A stretch of DNA of 64,000 nt from Rhodeus uyekii (GCA_037043235.1 JAWRVZ010000155.1:62001-126000), one strand, 5' to 3'; positions 12,961-25,317 are shown, counted from the first letter of the stretch. A program made the numbers and translations. Notes: generated from the sequence alone by a model not told the origin.

Positions 12961-14529
12961 TAATTTGTAAAACTGTGGGTGTTTTATTTTATATCAATTT
13001 ATACCTGTGCATATTTATACTGGATGGAATATTCTTTCCATTGATTTTAAAAGTACATTACAGTAAACCCAGTCTTTACTTGTTTTACAAATGAAAGGAT
13101 GTCAAAATTATTTACTTTGGTAATCGATGAGCATCTGTGGAGTTTCTATAGAGTTTAACTTGCATTGAACCTATTACATTACTTTAAAGTGACCAAAGTG
13201 CAAATAATGAACAGAAATTGTGTTAGGAATAGGATAAGGAGTCAAAACACTTCAGCTATTTGAGATAATCTCAGCTAACAGCTTCTGTGTTTTGTTTTCA
13301 GTTAATAGGTATCACAATTTTAATGATTCAAAAGCCTCTCTGGCATGATGTTGACTGATTGACGAACAGCTGTGAGTCACGGTGACCAGTACCCATAATC
13401 CATTGTGATACACGTTTTCCACTTTAATCATAATTGCACACATGTGCTCAAAGAGCAAATATCAGTAATGTGTACCCTGTCTGAATGGTTTTGCACCTTT
13501 TACTCTCAGTGTATGTGTGTGTGTTATATCCCCTATCACAGCTGTTAATGTATTTCAAACATCATTTCAGTGTTGATTTGTTTGCCATGTGCTCTGGCAC
13601 ATACCCGCTCCAGGTTGGCATGGCCCTACCGGGCCCCGATGCCAGCACGGCTGGCATGACAGCGGCCGTTGCTGATGGCCACAGGTGCAGTTGTGGCCAG
13701 TCGCTCTCCTCCAGGTGTAACCTCACTGTTGAGTGTCACTCTGAGAAGCGTCCATCTGCTGTGGAAAGTCATGTAGATCCCACCCTCTCCTGTCTGCTTT
13801 ATTCCTATCTTTCATCTCTCTCGTTGTGACATTCATGCAGGACTGATATCCGTTTATCCACCAGCACACAGACAAGATATAAAGCAGTTTTACACTAAAT
13901 ACACTAGATTCTAGATACTTTACGGACTAAATATACTCTGCTGTTTTTCAAAACAACCATATCTGAAAAATATTACAGAATTGGGTTTTTTAACAGCAGT
14001 GTGATTGGGTGGAAAACTACTTTTACTTGCTTTAGTCTCTTATTTCCCCAGTAAACTTGTACGTGAAAACAAATTGCAGAAGACGTCTCAACAATGTCTT
14101 AAACTGATGAATGCGATTTCACTAAGTGCAGTATGTTCCTGAATCAACATCTCAATCAACCAATCAGATTTGAGGGTCAAGTTGTGCCTACAACTAGGGT
14201 TAAGTGCTTCTCCATCAGTGTAATACACCTATCATTTCCCTTTGATTTTAGGGGTAAGTTAGAAATAGGTTAAAATTTAGTATAGTGACTATAGTATAGG
14301 ACTACATTTTCAGACAGTAGTTTTGTTCCAGAATCAACAAAATATCTTACTTGGCTGTCTTAAATCATGCACAAATTGACCAATGTTTGCAGTCTAACTC
14401 AAATATTTCAAGACCAAATTATCTGATGTATACTATTCATATGAATTCTACACTATATTCTCAATTAACATCAAAATAGTCAAAAATCATACCAAAAACC
14501 TGTGTTAATAACTTGCATGCATAATGTAA
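12961..14529. other. Non-coding stretch with a GC-rich hairpin and short direct repeats
   Basis: No gene is supported. A GC-rich patch at about 13600-13745 has an 8-bp-stem hairpin (ATGCCAGC, loop ACG, GCTGGCAT) at 13639-13657. GTTCC[T/A]GAATCAACA occurs directly repeated at 14135 and 14325, flanking text that I recall as a dispersed cyprinid repeat. Confidence 0.45.
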
Positions 14530-15400
14530 GTCAGTGCTGTGTATGGCCTCCTCGTGCCTCTATGCACTCCTGACAACGTCTGGGTCCCTGATGAGAAGGC
14601 AGATGATGTTTTTGGGCATCTCCTCCCAGACCTGGATCAGGGCATCAGTGAGCTCCTGGACAGTGTGTGGTGCTACTTGGCGGCTTCAGATGCTCCGATA
14701 CGTATGTATTGAGGTCATCAATTGGATTCAGGTCTGGGGAATGTGAGGGCTAATCAATGGAATCAATGCCTTTGTCACCTAAAAACTTAAATTGTCCTAC
14801 ACATTCTAGCTACATGAGTCTGGATATTATCACGTATTACTGTACCAGCATAATGTCTGATGATGGTTTTTGGGATTTCATCCTGGTACCTAACAGCAAT
14901 AAGGGAACCATTGGCTCGGATGTGGAGGTCTGTGCGACCCTCCAAGGACATGACCCTCCCTAGACCATTACTGACCCACTGCCAAACCAGTCATGCTGGA
15001 TGATGTTGCATGCAACATAACCCTTGTGAAGTTTGTTTCTGACAGTTTGGTCAGAAACATGCACACTAGTAGAGTGCTGAAGGTCATTTTGGAGGGCTCT
15101 GGCAGTGCTCCACCTGTTTCTCCTTGCACAAAGGAGCAGAAACTGGTCATCCTGCAGTGTTATTGCTCTTTTATGTCCCAGTCCTGCTCTCCTTGTTTAA
15201 TGTCCTCTCTTCCGGTATTTCCTCCATGCTCTTGAAACTGTGCTGAGAGACACCAAACCTCTTTGCGATGGTACATATGGGTGTGCCATCCTGGAGGAGC
15301 AGGACTTCCTGTGAAATCAGATTGATTTGCAAGCACTGCTTCATGATCCATACAGTGACAAGGACCCTAATAAAACACAAAACTAAAGACAAACCAGTCA
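14530..15400 (-). pseudogene. Tc1-like transposase pseudogene
   Basis: This is the decayed coding part of the Tc1-like element. The DNA-binding N-terminus and the C-terminal catalytic region are recognisable in separate minus-strand frames, but no frame longer than about 90 codons remains. Transposition activity is not possible from this copy. Confidence 0.7.
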
Positions 15401-15606
15401 GAAAGAATGAGGAGAGAATTTTCTATGGCCACCACCTGCAAAATAATAAATACGTTTAATTATACTGTTATACTGTGCTATACTGAGAATATCCAGCCCT
15501 CAGTGTGATTTTGGTTTCCATTCACTGTTGTCACATAATTTTATTCTTAACAAATTATATCAATAAAGATATTCAAATTGAATATGTTTTTTTTTTTTTT
15601 GCAGTG
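14530..15606 (-). mobile_element. Degraded Tc1-like transposon, transposase on the minus strand
   Basis: Read on the minus strand, fragments of a Tc1-type transposase occur in order. An N-terminal helix-turn-helix-like segment near 15200-15310 includes QDGTPICTIAKRFGVS. A middle segment near 15040-15150 is next. Near 14720-14745 comes SPDLNPID, where the usual catalytic Glu is replaced by Asp. A C-terminal DALIQVWEEMP lies near 14615-14640. Frames are broken by shifts and stops, and a piece of the middle is missing. The right end (T-run then GCAGTG, followed by TA at 15607-15608) fits this family's terminus; the left terminus was not found. The copy is dead. Confidence 0.8.
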
Positions 15607-15615
15607 TAGACATAC

Positions 15616-15651
15616 AGTATTATAATATTAATAATATTATATTATAATACT
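15616..15651. repeat. Short AT-rich palindrome
   Basis: AGTATTATAATAT and ATATTATAATACT form a 13-bp stem just outside the right end of the Tc1-like element. It may be a TA-rich insertion hot spot or simple low-complexity pairing. Confidence 0.6.
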
Positions 15652-16912
15652 ATTGATTATTATTCGTATTATTATCAATATTTTTTGTGGATTTTAGATT
15701 TAGGAAAAAGAAATATTTTAGGAAATTTATATTTATGTTTCATATAAATTATTATCCTAAAACCTGCAGATAATAAGAACCGTTGAAGATATTTGGATAT
15801 TTCTTTGGTTAGAAGGCTTTTGCAAAGCAAATGCAGACGAACAGCAATGAAACTGATAAAAGAGCATCATTACTGGATCCTTTTTTTATGGTTACGTGAA
15901 TCCACTGTAAAGCATTGCTTTCACCTCTCTTATTTGCATTTGCAGAACTCTGTAATTTACAAATGCACAGCAATCCGTTGTTGTTGTCAACTCTGGTTAC
16001 AAGCATCCTGTAGGAACAGATGTAAGAGCAACAAATGCTCTGCGTCAACATGCGTGGAAAGACTGGAGCTGCATCAGAGCTCAAAAAGTGATCTTATAAT
16101 GAGTGCAGCTCTTAAATTAAAGAATTGCATGCTGTTTTTCTTGTTCCTCAACCTTGACCTATGCTATTGTCATCCCATAATAACATTGTTTTATGGCAGT
16201 GATTCATCACTCACCCAAAAGGTAATACAATACTGAGGACCTACAGGCGGCACAATTAAGTTTGTGTTCAACAGTGGGAGATGTTTGTCTCCCTCGCACA
16301 CTTGCATACTAAATACAAGTTCCCCTCCCACACTGACCGACATCTTTGAAACTCTCAGTCTGTGCTTTTAAGTCAAGGATGGTCTAAAATAAGATCAGTG
16401 GTCGACCTTGTCATTAGCATTTTTTAGCTATTCAGATGATGCAAATGTAATACAGATTAAACATTTATTCTGACAGGGTCCAGATAAGTCAATGTAGTTA
16501 GTACTAAATTTCAAAACATATTACGGTTTGCCAATAATTATTAATAATATATTAAACAAGATTGTGTTATGTTGTAATCAGCTTTGAAATATGATTATTC
16601 CATGGTTAATTTTTTTTCAAATCAAGGTTCTGGAAGGCTTCTTGGCTCTAGAACCCATTTTTCTAATTTTATTGATAATGAAAATTGCTTAAAATTGAGT
16701 GATGGTGTGATTGCTTAAAAATAACTTGCTTATTGTTGGTTAACTTTTCACAGACAAGACTTAAGCTTAATCATAAAATGTATGTTTGAGCTCTTTTAAC
16801 TGCAATTTACACTGGCATATCTTAAAGAATGTCAAAGCCATTTTTTTGTCTCAAGATGCACACAGTAATGTTTTATTCTAAGGCACGTTCATTAAAGCTA
16901 CATATATTTAAT
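15652..16912. other. Non-coding stretch, no gene seen
   Basis: The longest open frame (15793-16236, plus strand) has no recognisable domain, and a minus-strand frame overlaps it. No splice-flanked exon, terminal repeat or RNA gene was identified. Confidence 0.5.
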
Positions 16913-17233
16913 CACTTTATTTTGATGGTCCCTTTTGAACATTCTGTTGACTACAAGTACTTTTGCAGATACATGTCAATAAATTCTCATTAGGGTATTG
17001 GACCATCTGCTAAATATCTGCTAACTCTTTATTGTGATGCTCCTCCAACAGACATTCTATTAACTAAAAGTAACTTTGCAAATACATGTCAAATTATTCT
17101 AACCTGACCCTACCAATCTTCTAAAACTCTACTAATGAGACTAACTACTAACTATACTAATGAGAATGGTAGGCATGTAGGTGCAATGTTACCTGTAGTC
17201 AACAGAATGTGTTAAAGGGACCATCAAATGAAC
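16913..17233. mobile_element. Non-autonomous TIR element with a nested relative
   Basis: The left end CACTTTATTTTGATGGTCCC and the right end (reverse complement CGTTCATTTGATGGTCCC) form inverted repeats that continue through CATTCTGTTGACTAC, about 45 bp with mismatches. At about 17020 a second family-type left end begins (CTTTATTGTGATGCTCC, then CAGACATTCTATTAACT), so one copy appears inserted into, or recombined with, another. No coding capacity. Superfamily is not certain; the flanks do not show a clear duplication. Confidence 0.7.
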
Positions 17234-17240
17234 GTATTAA

Positions 17241-18768
17241 TGCCAGGTTCAAACTACACGATATCAGACTGATACTGGTATGATCTGTTTTAATGTAGAG
17301 TGTCAAGGTGGTGATTTTTGAACAACAATGGGCAAGAGTAGTTTTTAAAAAATCTCTTGTAGGGGAATTACAGTTAAGACCTGAGGACCAGATATGTTGA
17401 ATGAAGACCAGGAGTCAGAAGTGCAGTCAATAGAAAATTAAATAAAATTTTAGTGAAGTTTAGTTTGCAGTTTCATCAGCAGAAGCCAGCTTCAAGTCTC
17501 AAAGGAGTTCGTAGGCCGCCCCACTTACAATAACATTGTTACAGCAATTCAAAGAAGCACTCTTATAATGTGAAATCAAGTCTGATCTACCGTGACGTCA
17601 TAATTTTGTAGCACTGTGTTAAATGGATCTGCATGAAAACAATGACAATGTTGACTATCCTTCAGTCAAAGGTCTGTTCAAATAAATTTCCCTTGTCCAC
17701 TTGATGAGGTTGAAAGCACTTGGCATTATTAATTGTATTATCGCAAGTGGAAGTGCTTACTTCTCAAACATGTGACATATGGAAGGCCAATAGGGCTAAA
17801 ATGTGTTAAACTAACATCTTAACATGTATTATATGTTAACACATAAATGATGTGTTAATAGGCAATTTAAATCATGTGCTGGCACAGTCAAGCTTTAGGA
17901 CCATCTACTGGTGTGACGTTAATTCTCAAACACACAGAAACAACAGATTAGGCTTGCAAATATCAGTTTTTAATGTGAAATACATTTTGGACGTCTTTTC
18001 AGAGCGTAAGTTCAGGATATAACTATATATAATAATTACAGGGTAACTACAAGTCAAGTATTGTTTTTAAATGGGCCAGTTAGCTATAAATGTTCAACCC
18101 CAGAAAATCCTGACTGTCTTTACAATCATAATAGAAATTATAGAGGGGATGGAACAAAGACTCAAGAGAAGGAAACAAGAATGCACAAATAAGAAATGAG
18201 AAGCATCCTATGTCTAAAAGTGGAGTCAACTGAATCCTAACTAACTGAATCCATTTTTTTGGTCCTTCACATAAGTAATTTCAACCAATAGGAGCACAGA
18301 AACTCTTCCATACACAGCTTTCAAACATGGTGGAATAAAAGCAAGATGGTTGTAATGGTGCTTCAATGTAGAATTATGCAATTGAGCAAAGTTTTGCGGA
18401 TATTTTACCTCAAATTCTCTTTTAAGGATTGACAATCCATACTGTCCTTATCATGCAATCAAAGAACGTTTCCGCTGTCGGGTTTTCTGTCTTTTTTGGG
18501 GGGCTTTTCTGACAACAAGACATCCAGGATAAAACATGTTGCTTTGGTAGACGTTGTTTGTTTTAAGCTCTTGTTTTTGGAAGTCAGTCACTAGTTTCAC
18601 CTTCTCAATGACATCATGCACGTCATTAAAGATGGCAAGCAATGATTGGTCGGGAAGCACCGCATAGTCTAAAATGTTTCTCGTCCAAGAATTTTAGAAT
18701 CAAAATCGCCAAATCTGACGCAGTGACTATTGTAACAGACAAACAAATTGTGTAGTCTGAACCCGGCA
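17241..18768. mobile_element. TTAA-target DNA transposon, non-autonomous
   Basis: The left end TGCCAGGTTCAAACTACAC and the right end (reverse complement TGCCGGGTTCAGACTACAC) match with two differences, and both are flanked by TTAA (17237-17240 and 18769-18772). TTAA target use fits piggyBac- or Kolobok-like transposons. The 1.5-kb interior has minus-strand open frames of about 65-70 codons (18241-18435 and 18451-18660) without a recognisable transposase, and it carries a nested dispersed repeat. It begins only a few bases after the preceding TIR element. Confidence 0.7.
17354..17549 (+). repeat. Dispersed repeat, copy 1 (partner at 25318-25465)
   Basis: From CTCTTGTAGGGGAATTA to ACAATAACATTGTTACAGCA this matches 25318-25465 closely, apart from about 36 extra bases near the start of this copy. 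It lies inside the TTAA element. The TGT start and purine-rich AGGGGA suggest an LTR or a retroelement end, but no second LTR or coding region is present, so the class is open. Confidence 0.75.
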
Positions 18769-19786
18769 TTAAGACACATTCATGCATTTAAAACCAGCTG
18801 GATGCAAAAGAATGGAAAATGGCTGCCAAATAGAAAAACATTTTACAAAAACCTTCCTCATAGTGGCCATTGTCATATCAAGAGGTATTTACTATATTTA
18901 TAAATACATTTTTGAATACAGTGAGTTTATTTCACAATTGTTTGGTGGCTTTAGTAAAAATGCTTTTAAAGAGGATGAATTTTGTCTGCACGCTAAAATC
19001 CAAATAAAATAAAATTGCTTAATATAAAGCAAAAATGACAAATCAAAAGCAACCCTAATATTGACTTTCCTATCATTTATGCGCTATAAGAGTGTAAACG
19101 AACACTGAAAACAGGAAGTGGCAGCCTCCTGGACAGACTTTCTCTTGTTTTGGTGCAGCTGCACTCAGTGATAGCATCCCTGCCTGTGCTTCTCCTGTCC
19201 AACTGTCCCCGCGGTCCCACACCGGTCTGTGTCCAGACGCAAGTGAGCGTGTGTCTGGCCGCACGATGTGGCGTTGTGTCCTGTGGCCCTGTGCTCCCGT
19301 CATGTGAAGATGAATGGAGCTCTGTCACTTGGGCCGCTCTTCAGAGGCCCGCGCTCTGCGTGAGGAAAGTGCCAGTCATTAACGGCGGAGGCAGGATGAA
19401 AAATGAGTTCATTTACGGACAAGTCCTGCGAGAAGGGTAACGTCAGTGCCGTCCGCTCCTTATCCACCCCTCCCTCTTCAATCCCTTTTTCTCTCACTTA
19501 CTGTCTCTTTCACATTCTCTCTGTTTTACTCTCCAACTGGGCACTGGAGGGAGGGAGAATTACTCAGCAGATTTTTGAAAGAGTGGCAGGGAAGTGGCCT
19601 GCGGTAAGCGAGAGAAGAGGAGAGATGGAGGAGGGTGACTGGATAAGACAGGGTGTTAATCAGACAGTGTTTTGCCAGATGAGAGCGTATCCCTTGCCTT
19701 TTCAGCAGCAGTGCGTGACATGGGCTGTCTACTTCACACCTTAGACATTATTATGGCCCAAAGCCACCTTTACAATCCACCGACGC
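18769..19786. other. Non-coding stretch, partly GC-rich
   Basis: From about 19100 to 19720 base composition is more balanced, with overlapping open frames on both strands, but no domain, splice pattern or start context points to a gene. It may be a conserved non-coding block; this was not testable here. Confidence 0.45.
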
Positions 19787-19789
19787 TAA

Positions 19790-20273
19790 AGGCTGATTTA
19801 TACTTCTGCGTCGGACCTACGCCGTAGCTTCTACACCGTAGGCTACATCGGTTTTCATTTATACTTCTGTGACATTGTCCGCATCGATGTATAATTACAC
19901 ATGCAGACGGAGAAAGCCGAAGAAGCAGCAGCTAGTTGTGTACGTTGTCGGAGACGGAGCAGCAGTGATGGTGGCAAATAGACAGTTACTTTTGTTGAGG
20001 TTTAAAGGCTGATTTATACTTTGTTTTCGCTGTAGTTGTCACAAGCAAAAATGCGTATTAGAATCAGATTTTCTTTTTGACCTGAGGGAGAGGTTCTAGC
20101 TGACCAATGCTTGCGATCAGCGTAGAATTGCTGTATTGTTACATTTTTGGAGAGGTGCACATCACGTCTCACTCTACACAGTCCTGGTGTGGGACAAGAA
20201 CCTGGTATGGGACCTACACACAGTCTATGAAGTACCTACGGCATTGGTTTGACATAGAAGTATAAATCAGCTT
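19790..20273. mobile_element. PIF/Harbinger-like MITE
   Basis: The left end AGGCTGATTTATACTTCTGC and the right end (reverse complement AAGCTGATTTATACTTCTAT) are inverted repeats, and both sides are flanked by TAA (19787-19789 and 20274-20276), a TWA duplication typical of PIF/Harbinger. GCCGTAG also recurs inside both ends. A further copy of the left terminus (AAAGGCTGATTTATACTTT) lies inside at 20004, so this may be a nested or rearranged copy. No transposase is encoded. Confidence 0.82.
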
Positions 20274-20529
20274 TAAGTTCATGAGGACGATCTGACAGTT
20301 GCCACTACTTTAATGTGAAATTTAAACTTTATTAGGGGTGCCAGTAGATTAAAATAACCACTATTACTTTTTAAAATTGTAATTAATAATCTCCTTTATT
20401 AATGAATGTGCACTGCCCCTGGAACCATTATTTTATTTTGTTTTTGATTTGTTTTATTTTTATTTACTAATAAATGATTATTTGCAAATTTATTTACTTT
20501 GGTTTTATTTACTAATTATTTACCATTAA

Positions 20530-20530
<1 letters not shown>

Positions 20531-20612
<82 letters not shown>
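20531..20612. repeat. Compound (CA)n(TA)n microsatellite
   Basis: About 15 bases of CA followed by about 67 bases of uninterrupted TA. Confidence 0.95.
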
Positions 20613-20616
<4 letters not shown>

Positions 20617-23333
20617 AAAAAGCAGCAATACTGTACTTTTACAAGTATCACCTAGATTTAATTCAAAAATAAATTAGCTGTTAAAAAGGATTTTCTCATC
20701 CCCAACAATAAAGAACAGAACAAAAATGAAATGCTTTTTTTGTGGTTTATCATTAATGATTTACAATTTTCAATGTTTTATTTACAGTTTAATATTGTTT
20801 TATGCCTCTAATATGTGCTTTAACCAGATGCTGTCAGATATTTATCTTAACTACAGGAACATTAATGTTAATATATATTTTTAATTCTTTTTGAATCAAT
20901 GACAAGATAATTTGTTTTTCATATCACCAGGAATTAAATGAACATTTAATTTGCTCGTTGAATTTTTATTTATTTTTTGTTCATGTTTAGCTGGCTTTGT
21001 TCTGTAATCAGAAAGGGATTGCCAAGATAAAGTGATCTTAACATGGTGGCCAGGAGGACCCTTATGAAGACCAAAACAGCTTTTTCTAGGCTTTTTCTAA
21101 GCCTTCATCTCACGCGAATATACTTAACTTTACACATTTCTTTATTACTGTTTCTTTCTTTCAGTATACCACATTTTAAGTACAAATACTGTACTTTAAA
21201 AAGTCCATTATAGATTAAAAAATGAATTAGCTGTCAAAAGTGCTTTTCTCATCAATAACTGGTTAAAAAATGGGAAATGGGTAAAAAATAGGGCATGGTA
21301 CTTAGCACTAAGAGGTGCTTAACCTTTATCAAATGTTGATTGTCAAGATCAAGGTCAAAGTAAATATTATACAAGCAGTTTGGTTTTATTACTTGCTAGT
21401 TTTAGACCAAATGCAAACTAGCTTTAGTCCTAGCTTCATTTTATATGAGATATATATGTATTTTTTATATAGCATATAAAATATGTTTCTCTATAAAACG
21501 CATACATCATCTAATGTCAAATGAAGTAAACGCATTTACTGTAATAAATAAATGAAAATGGTAACTTTGTCAGCCCTAATTAAATGACATAATACTGAAG
21601 AGGGGATCTTGCTTTTCAGTCTTTCTGTAATCACAGCTCAGGCTTGACGTGTGCAAACATTCCCATCGTTACGAGCTGTCAATTGATGTTTTGCTATATT
21701 ACTTGTCGCTGAGTCTGGGAGACCTATGGGGCTTCCCTGTCCTGTAGTCACCCAATCAAAAATATTTACGATCCATCATGATTCTTTTTATTAGATTGTG
21801 GTTTGAGATTTCACCCTGCCAGTAGGTCTCACACTGTATAGTAGCAAGCAAAAAAAAATAAAAAATTGAATAAAAGATATTGAAAACTATAGCTGCACTG
21901 TGTGAAAGGAGGTTTTGGCATTGTGTAGTTGTAGGCCATCTGTTGTTTGGTCTTTTAACCATCTTTATATGCTTTCCAATTTACATCGGTCACTCTCTAC
22001 AAAAGGATTCTTATGATCAAAGCTTAAGCAAATAGGCCTACGCTATATGGCGGCTTTTTATGCCTTTTCTCAGATCTTTGTTGAAATACGTAGGACTTGG
22101 TAATGAATCGTGATTGCTATGTGAAATCCATGGTTAGTGAATATGTGTGTGTGAGTGAAAGAGAGAACGAGGGAAGGTGGGGGTGTGAAGACTGATAATC
22201 CACTGCAATAATAAGACACCTTTTAAAAGGTAGCGAAGTGAAGACAGAGAGAAGGTGTGTTGGGTTTTGTGCGTGCTGGTGTTTCTATGTAATTTAATTT
22301 TATACATCATAAACGCCAGTGAGCGCTGTAGTCAGGCGTGTTCCACCACTGTGGCGGAAGCTATAAATTAAAGTAGAGCGTTTTCTCTGCTCTGAACCCT
22401 TTTCCCCCCTTATGCACTTCACTTAAATGGAGAGGAAGTGAAAAGTGAGAGAGAACAACGGAAACTTATTAATGCAGGAGAACGATGGTGCTTAGTTTTG
22501 CTAATAAATGGAGAATGGAGATGATGAGGGAGATAGGAGATCTGTTGCAAAAACTTGGCTTTCCAAATACAGACTCTGTGACTCTCGTCATAATATATTC
22601 ATGAATCCTGACTGCATTTAATTTTATGATTCTCTTTCATAGTGTGACTCCTCTCATTTAAAGTCTCTTTGTAGAGTGATCCAGTTTACGAATGAATCAT
22701 ACTGCAGCGTCTCACCCGGTACTAGCTTGCGATTTATTCCCGAGACAGAAGGAAAAATAAAAAGGTAAAGGGGAGTGGGGTAAGATGCGCCACCCGTCCT
22801 AAATCTAGCAAACTGTGCAGAATCTGTGTCACGTCACCATATATTCCCTTCTTTTACAGATGCCTGTGATTTGAGTAAACGCGTTTTTTTTATGCTAAAA
22901 CAGTTTTTGCATGTCAGAGGCAATTTTCTACATGACAGGCATAATTAATTTTGTGCCAATGCAAATTTTCCAGGTCTAAAAATATCAATCTTGTTGTTGA
23001 ATTGATGATGTGTAAAACCATGCAAATTATTTGGATAAAGACTTGCTGTAAATTACTAAAAGGGAACATTTTTCAAAAAGTTAGCTCTGGGGTGAAGTGT
23101 AAGTGATAGTTTGGGGGTAAGCTGTGCCATTAGGCTAGCTAATAGTGAAATTGACCTTTTCTCCAAATGCAGGACATCCTCTTACAAAATGTTGAGTATT
23201 ATTTCATTTTATTTAAATATTTTGACTGACTTTAAGTACATAGTAGTTAAAGACACCTAATATAAAGTGGGACCAAATATTCTAATAAATAGTTTTCTTC
23301 TTTTTTTGTTCCACCATATACTTCACATATAAC
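20613..23333. other. Non-coding stretch, no gene seen
   Basis: AT-rich, no exon recognised. GGGGTAAGATGCGCCAC near 22778 and GGGGGTAAGCTGTGCCAT near 23113 are similar short words in the same orientation and may belong to a dispersed repeat. Confidence 0.5.
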
Positions 23334-23335
23334 TA

Positions 23336-24299
23336 CAGTGGAATCCGGTTGTTGACGGCCTCGGGGGTTGCAAAAAAGCATCGAGATAACCAATGATCGA
23401 TCTAACCAACAGCCAATATGGCGATTTATTTGATGAAGCGATCGGCATGCTATAAAAATGTACATACACTGTATCTGTTTGCTAACAGCTAAAGGCATAT
23501 GTGCACCAACTAACAGCAGAGATTTACCAGTATACAATAAAAAACACTTTCGATTCTCGATACAAACCTTTAATGATATTCTCCAACATTGCAAACGCAA
23601 TTTCGCTCACAGCGTAAACAGTCATAACATATTCGTGAGGTCATCACACTGTACTAGATTGCATACTTTCTTGCGTTCTGCCTGTCTAATGTGCTTTCTC
23701 AACAAATTCGGCTTCGTCCCGTCTTTTACCAACCAGGTTCTTCAATCCGGAGCGGTGCTGAGCAGAGCGCGCAGGTGTGTGTGTGTGTGTGTTTATCTAA
23801 GCCTCACACTCATTGGTCGGTAACCGCTCGTTACTGACCAATGTCAAAATATTTGAGAAAACCAATCAAATCAGAGAAGGCGGGCTTTATGTGCACAAAG
23901 AAACGGGTGAGGCTTTGGGATGGGGGTGGGACACATGGCAGCACTCGCTGCTCGTTGAGAAGCGTAAGAACGATATGTGCTTTCACTTCAGAGAGTCCTG
24001 CGCGGCGCTGTGAGAGAAGCATCACTGACAGAGCGAACATATGGACCGCGATCCACGTGCAACGCAAACTCAGTGCATGCGCAGTGAACTAGGTACGCTC
24101 AGTCACGAGATAACCATGTGAAGTGACGGATTTGTCCCTCTTTTGTGCTCGAGATATTAGGGTTCGGTGACATAAAATAATCGACATTACCGAAAAGAAA
24201 ATACTAAGACAAATAGGGAGTTTGGCGGTTCCACTTCAAAAACGTTGACATGATAGGATTGGCGAGTTAACCGTGAGTCGAGATAAGTGAACTCCACTG
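23336..24299. mobile_element. pogo/Tigger-like non-autonomous element, longer copy
   Basis: The left end is CAGTGGAATCCGG, the right end reads CAGTGGAGTTCAC on the minus strand, and both are flanked by TA (23334-23335 and 24300-24301). The element is 964 bp. It is closely related to the 578-bp copy at 62290-62867, which lacks most of about 23780-24170. That extra interval contains several CCAAT boxes, a GC box and a CpG-rich run that look like a promoter. Open frames in both copies do not match any transposase I recognise. Confidence 0.82.
23811..23843. promoter_or_regulatory. Palindromic CCAAT-box pair
   Basis: CATTGGTCGGTAAC and GTTACTGACCAATG pair over 14 bases with one mismatch around a CGCTC loop, placing an inverted and a direct CCAAT box symmetrically. 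Another CCAAT follows at about 23862, GGCGGG near 23879 and a TGCATGCGCAG word near 24074. Together they resemble a TATA-less promoter of the parent transposon. Activity is inference. Confidence 0.5.
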
Positions 24300-24301
24300 T
24301 A

Positions 24302-25317
24302 TATATATTCTTTAACTGACCGAGAGTCTCTCTCACAATTAATCGTTTACTGTTTCATTTAGATTTGGATGTGAGCTAAAGTGATTTTGTCCAAGTAGAT
24401 GATTTGTTAATACATAATCTGTTAATGTCAACAAATTTGATCCATTAGAGTAGCTTTGTGAACTTGTCATTATTAACATTTACATGGCAATTTGTCAATC
24501 ACAGAAACATGGAGGAATTTTTAGTTTTCACTGTTTTTGTTGTTGTAATATTTATTCAGTTTTATTTTTGTGCTGTTGATTGTTACATTCTAATTTTTGT
24601 GGAGTACTGTCTCGCTGGCCTCCTCTGAGAAATCTGTGCTGCACTTTTATAAGCTGCAACTAGCTTAGAAACTAGCTTTTAAATCTATTTCCCTTTTTTA
24701 ATTAATAAATGTGGTAGTGAGAAGCGCATCTCTCTGCTTAATGACCGAGCGCTGGGGAATCCTCTGTGCTATCTCCAATTTCTGCCATCTAACGGAGGTC
24801 CACATTAAACGTTAATGGGATGTCAACTATTGATTATAGTGTAAATAACCTACATTACAATACAGAGTCCTTTGATTTTCTTTTACCTCTCATTACGCCT
24901 CTTCTCTAGCTGCCTTTTTTATGGTGGCATTTTCTTTTCCTTTTTTGTTTTTATCCTCATCTGCTTTGTTTTTTTAACAGCTCTCTCTCTCACTCTCTCT
25001 CTTCCTCCACTTTTACACTCCCTCACTCACACTCTGGACTATATTTCCCAGCATTCCTCCTGGTTATCATTAATAATCTCCTCACTGGTAAAAGCACGCA
25101 CATCGGATACACACATTGTCTGGTCTCGTTTGAGTAAGGACCATTTACCTGCACTCCCATGTATCAGCGTATCGCCTACGATTCTTTTGTGTGTGTACTG
25201 CATTTCCACTCCCTCATTAGCCTTTATAACCCATGTGAGTGTAAGATTATCTATTAACTTACCACTACACAGATGAGGTGTGTGTGCATCCCCATGTCAA
25301 CGATCTCCTCATCCATG
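24302..25317. other. Non-coding stretch, no gene seen
   Basis: AT-rich and pyrimidine-rich sequence. The open frame at 24872-25276 is mostly hydrophobic and Ser/Leu-rich because of the T- and CT-rich composition, and shows no domain. Confidence 0.5.

Noticed and set aside
13485..13829. 114-codon open frame with a GC-rich middle
   Set aside because: No domain or splice context. The GC-rich part forms a hairpin, and the rest is low-complexity Ser/Leu-rich.
15793..16236. 147-codon open frame
   Set aside because: Cys/Leu-rich with no domain, overlapped by a minus-strand frame, no exon signals. Likely chance.
23458..23823. 121-codon frame shared with 62434-62727
   Set aside because: The two match because both lie in copies of one pogo-like element. 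It has no helix-turn-helix or DDE motifs and ends in GT-repeat sequence, so it is not supported as a transposase.
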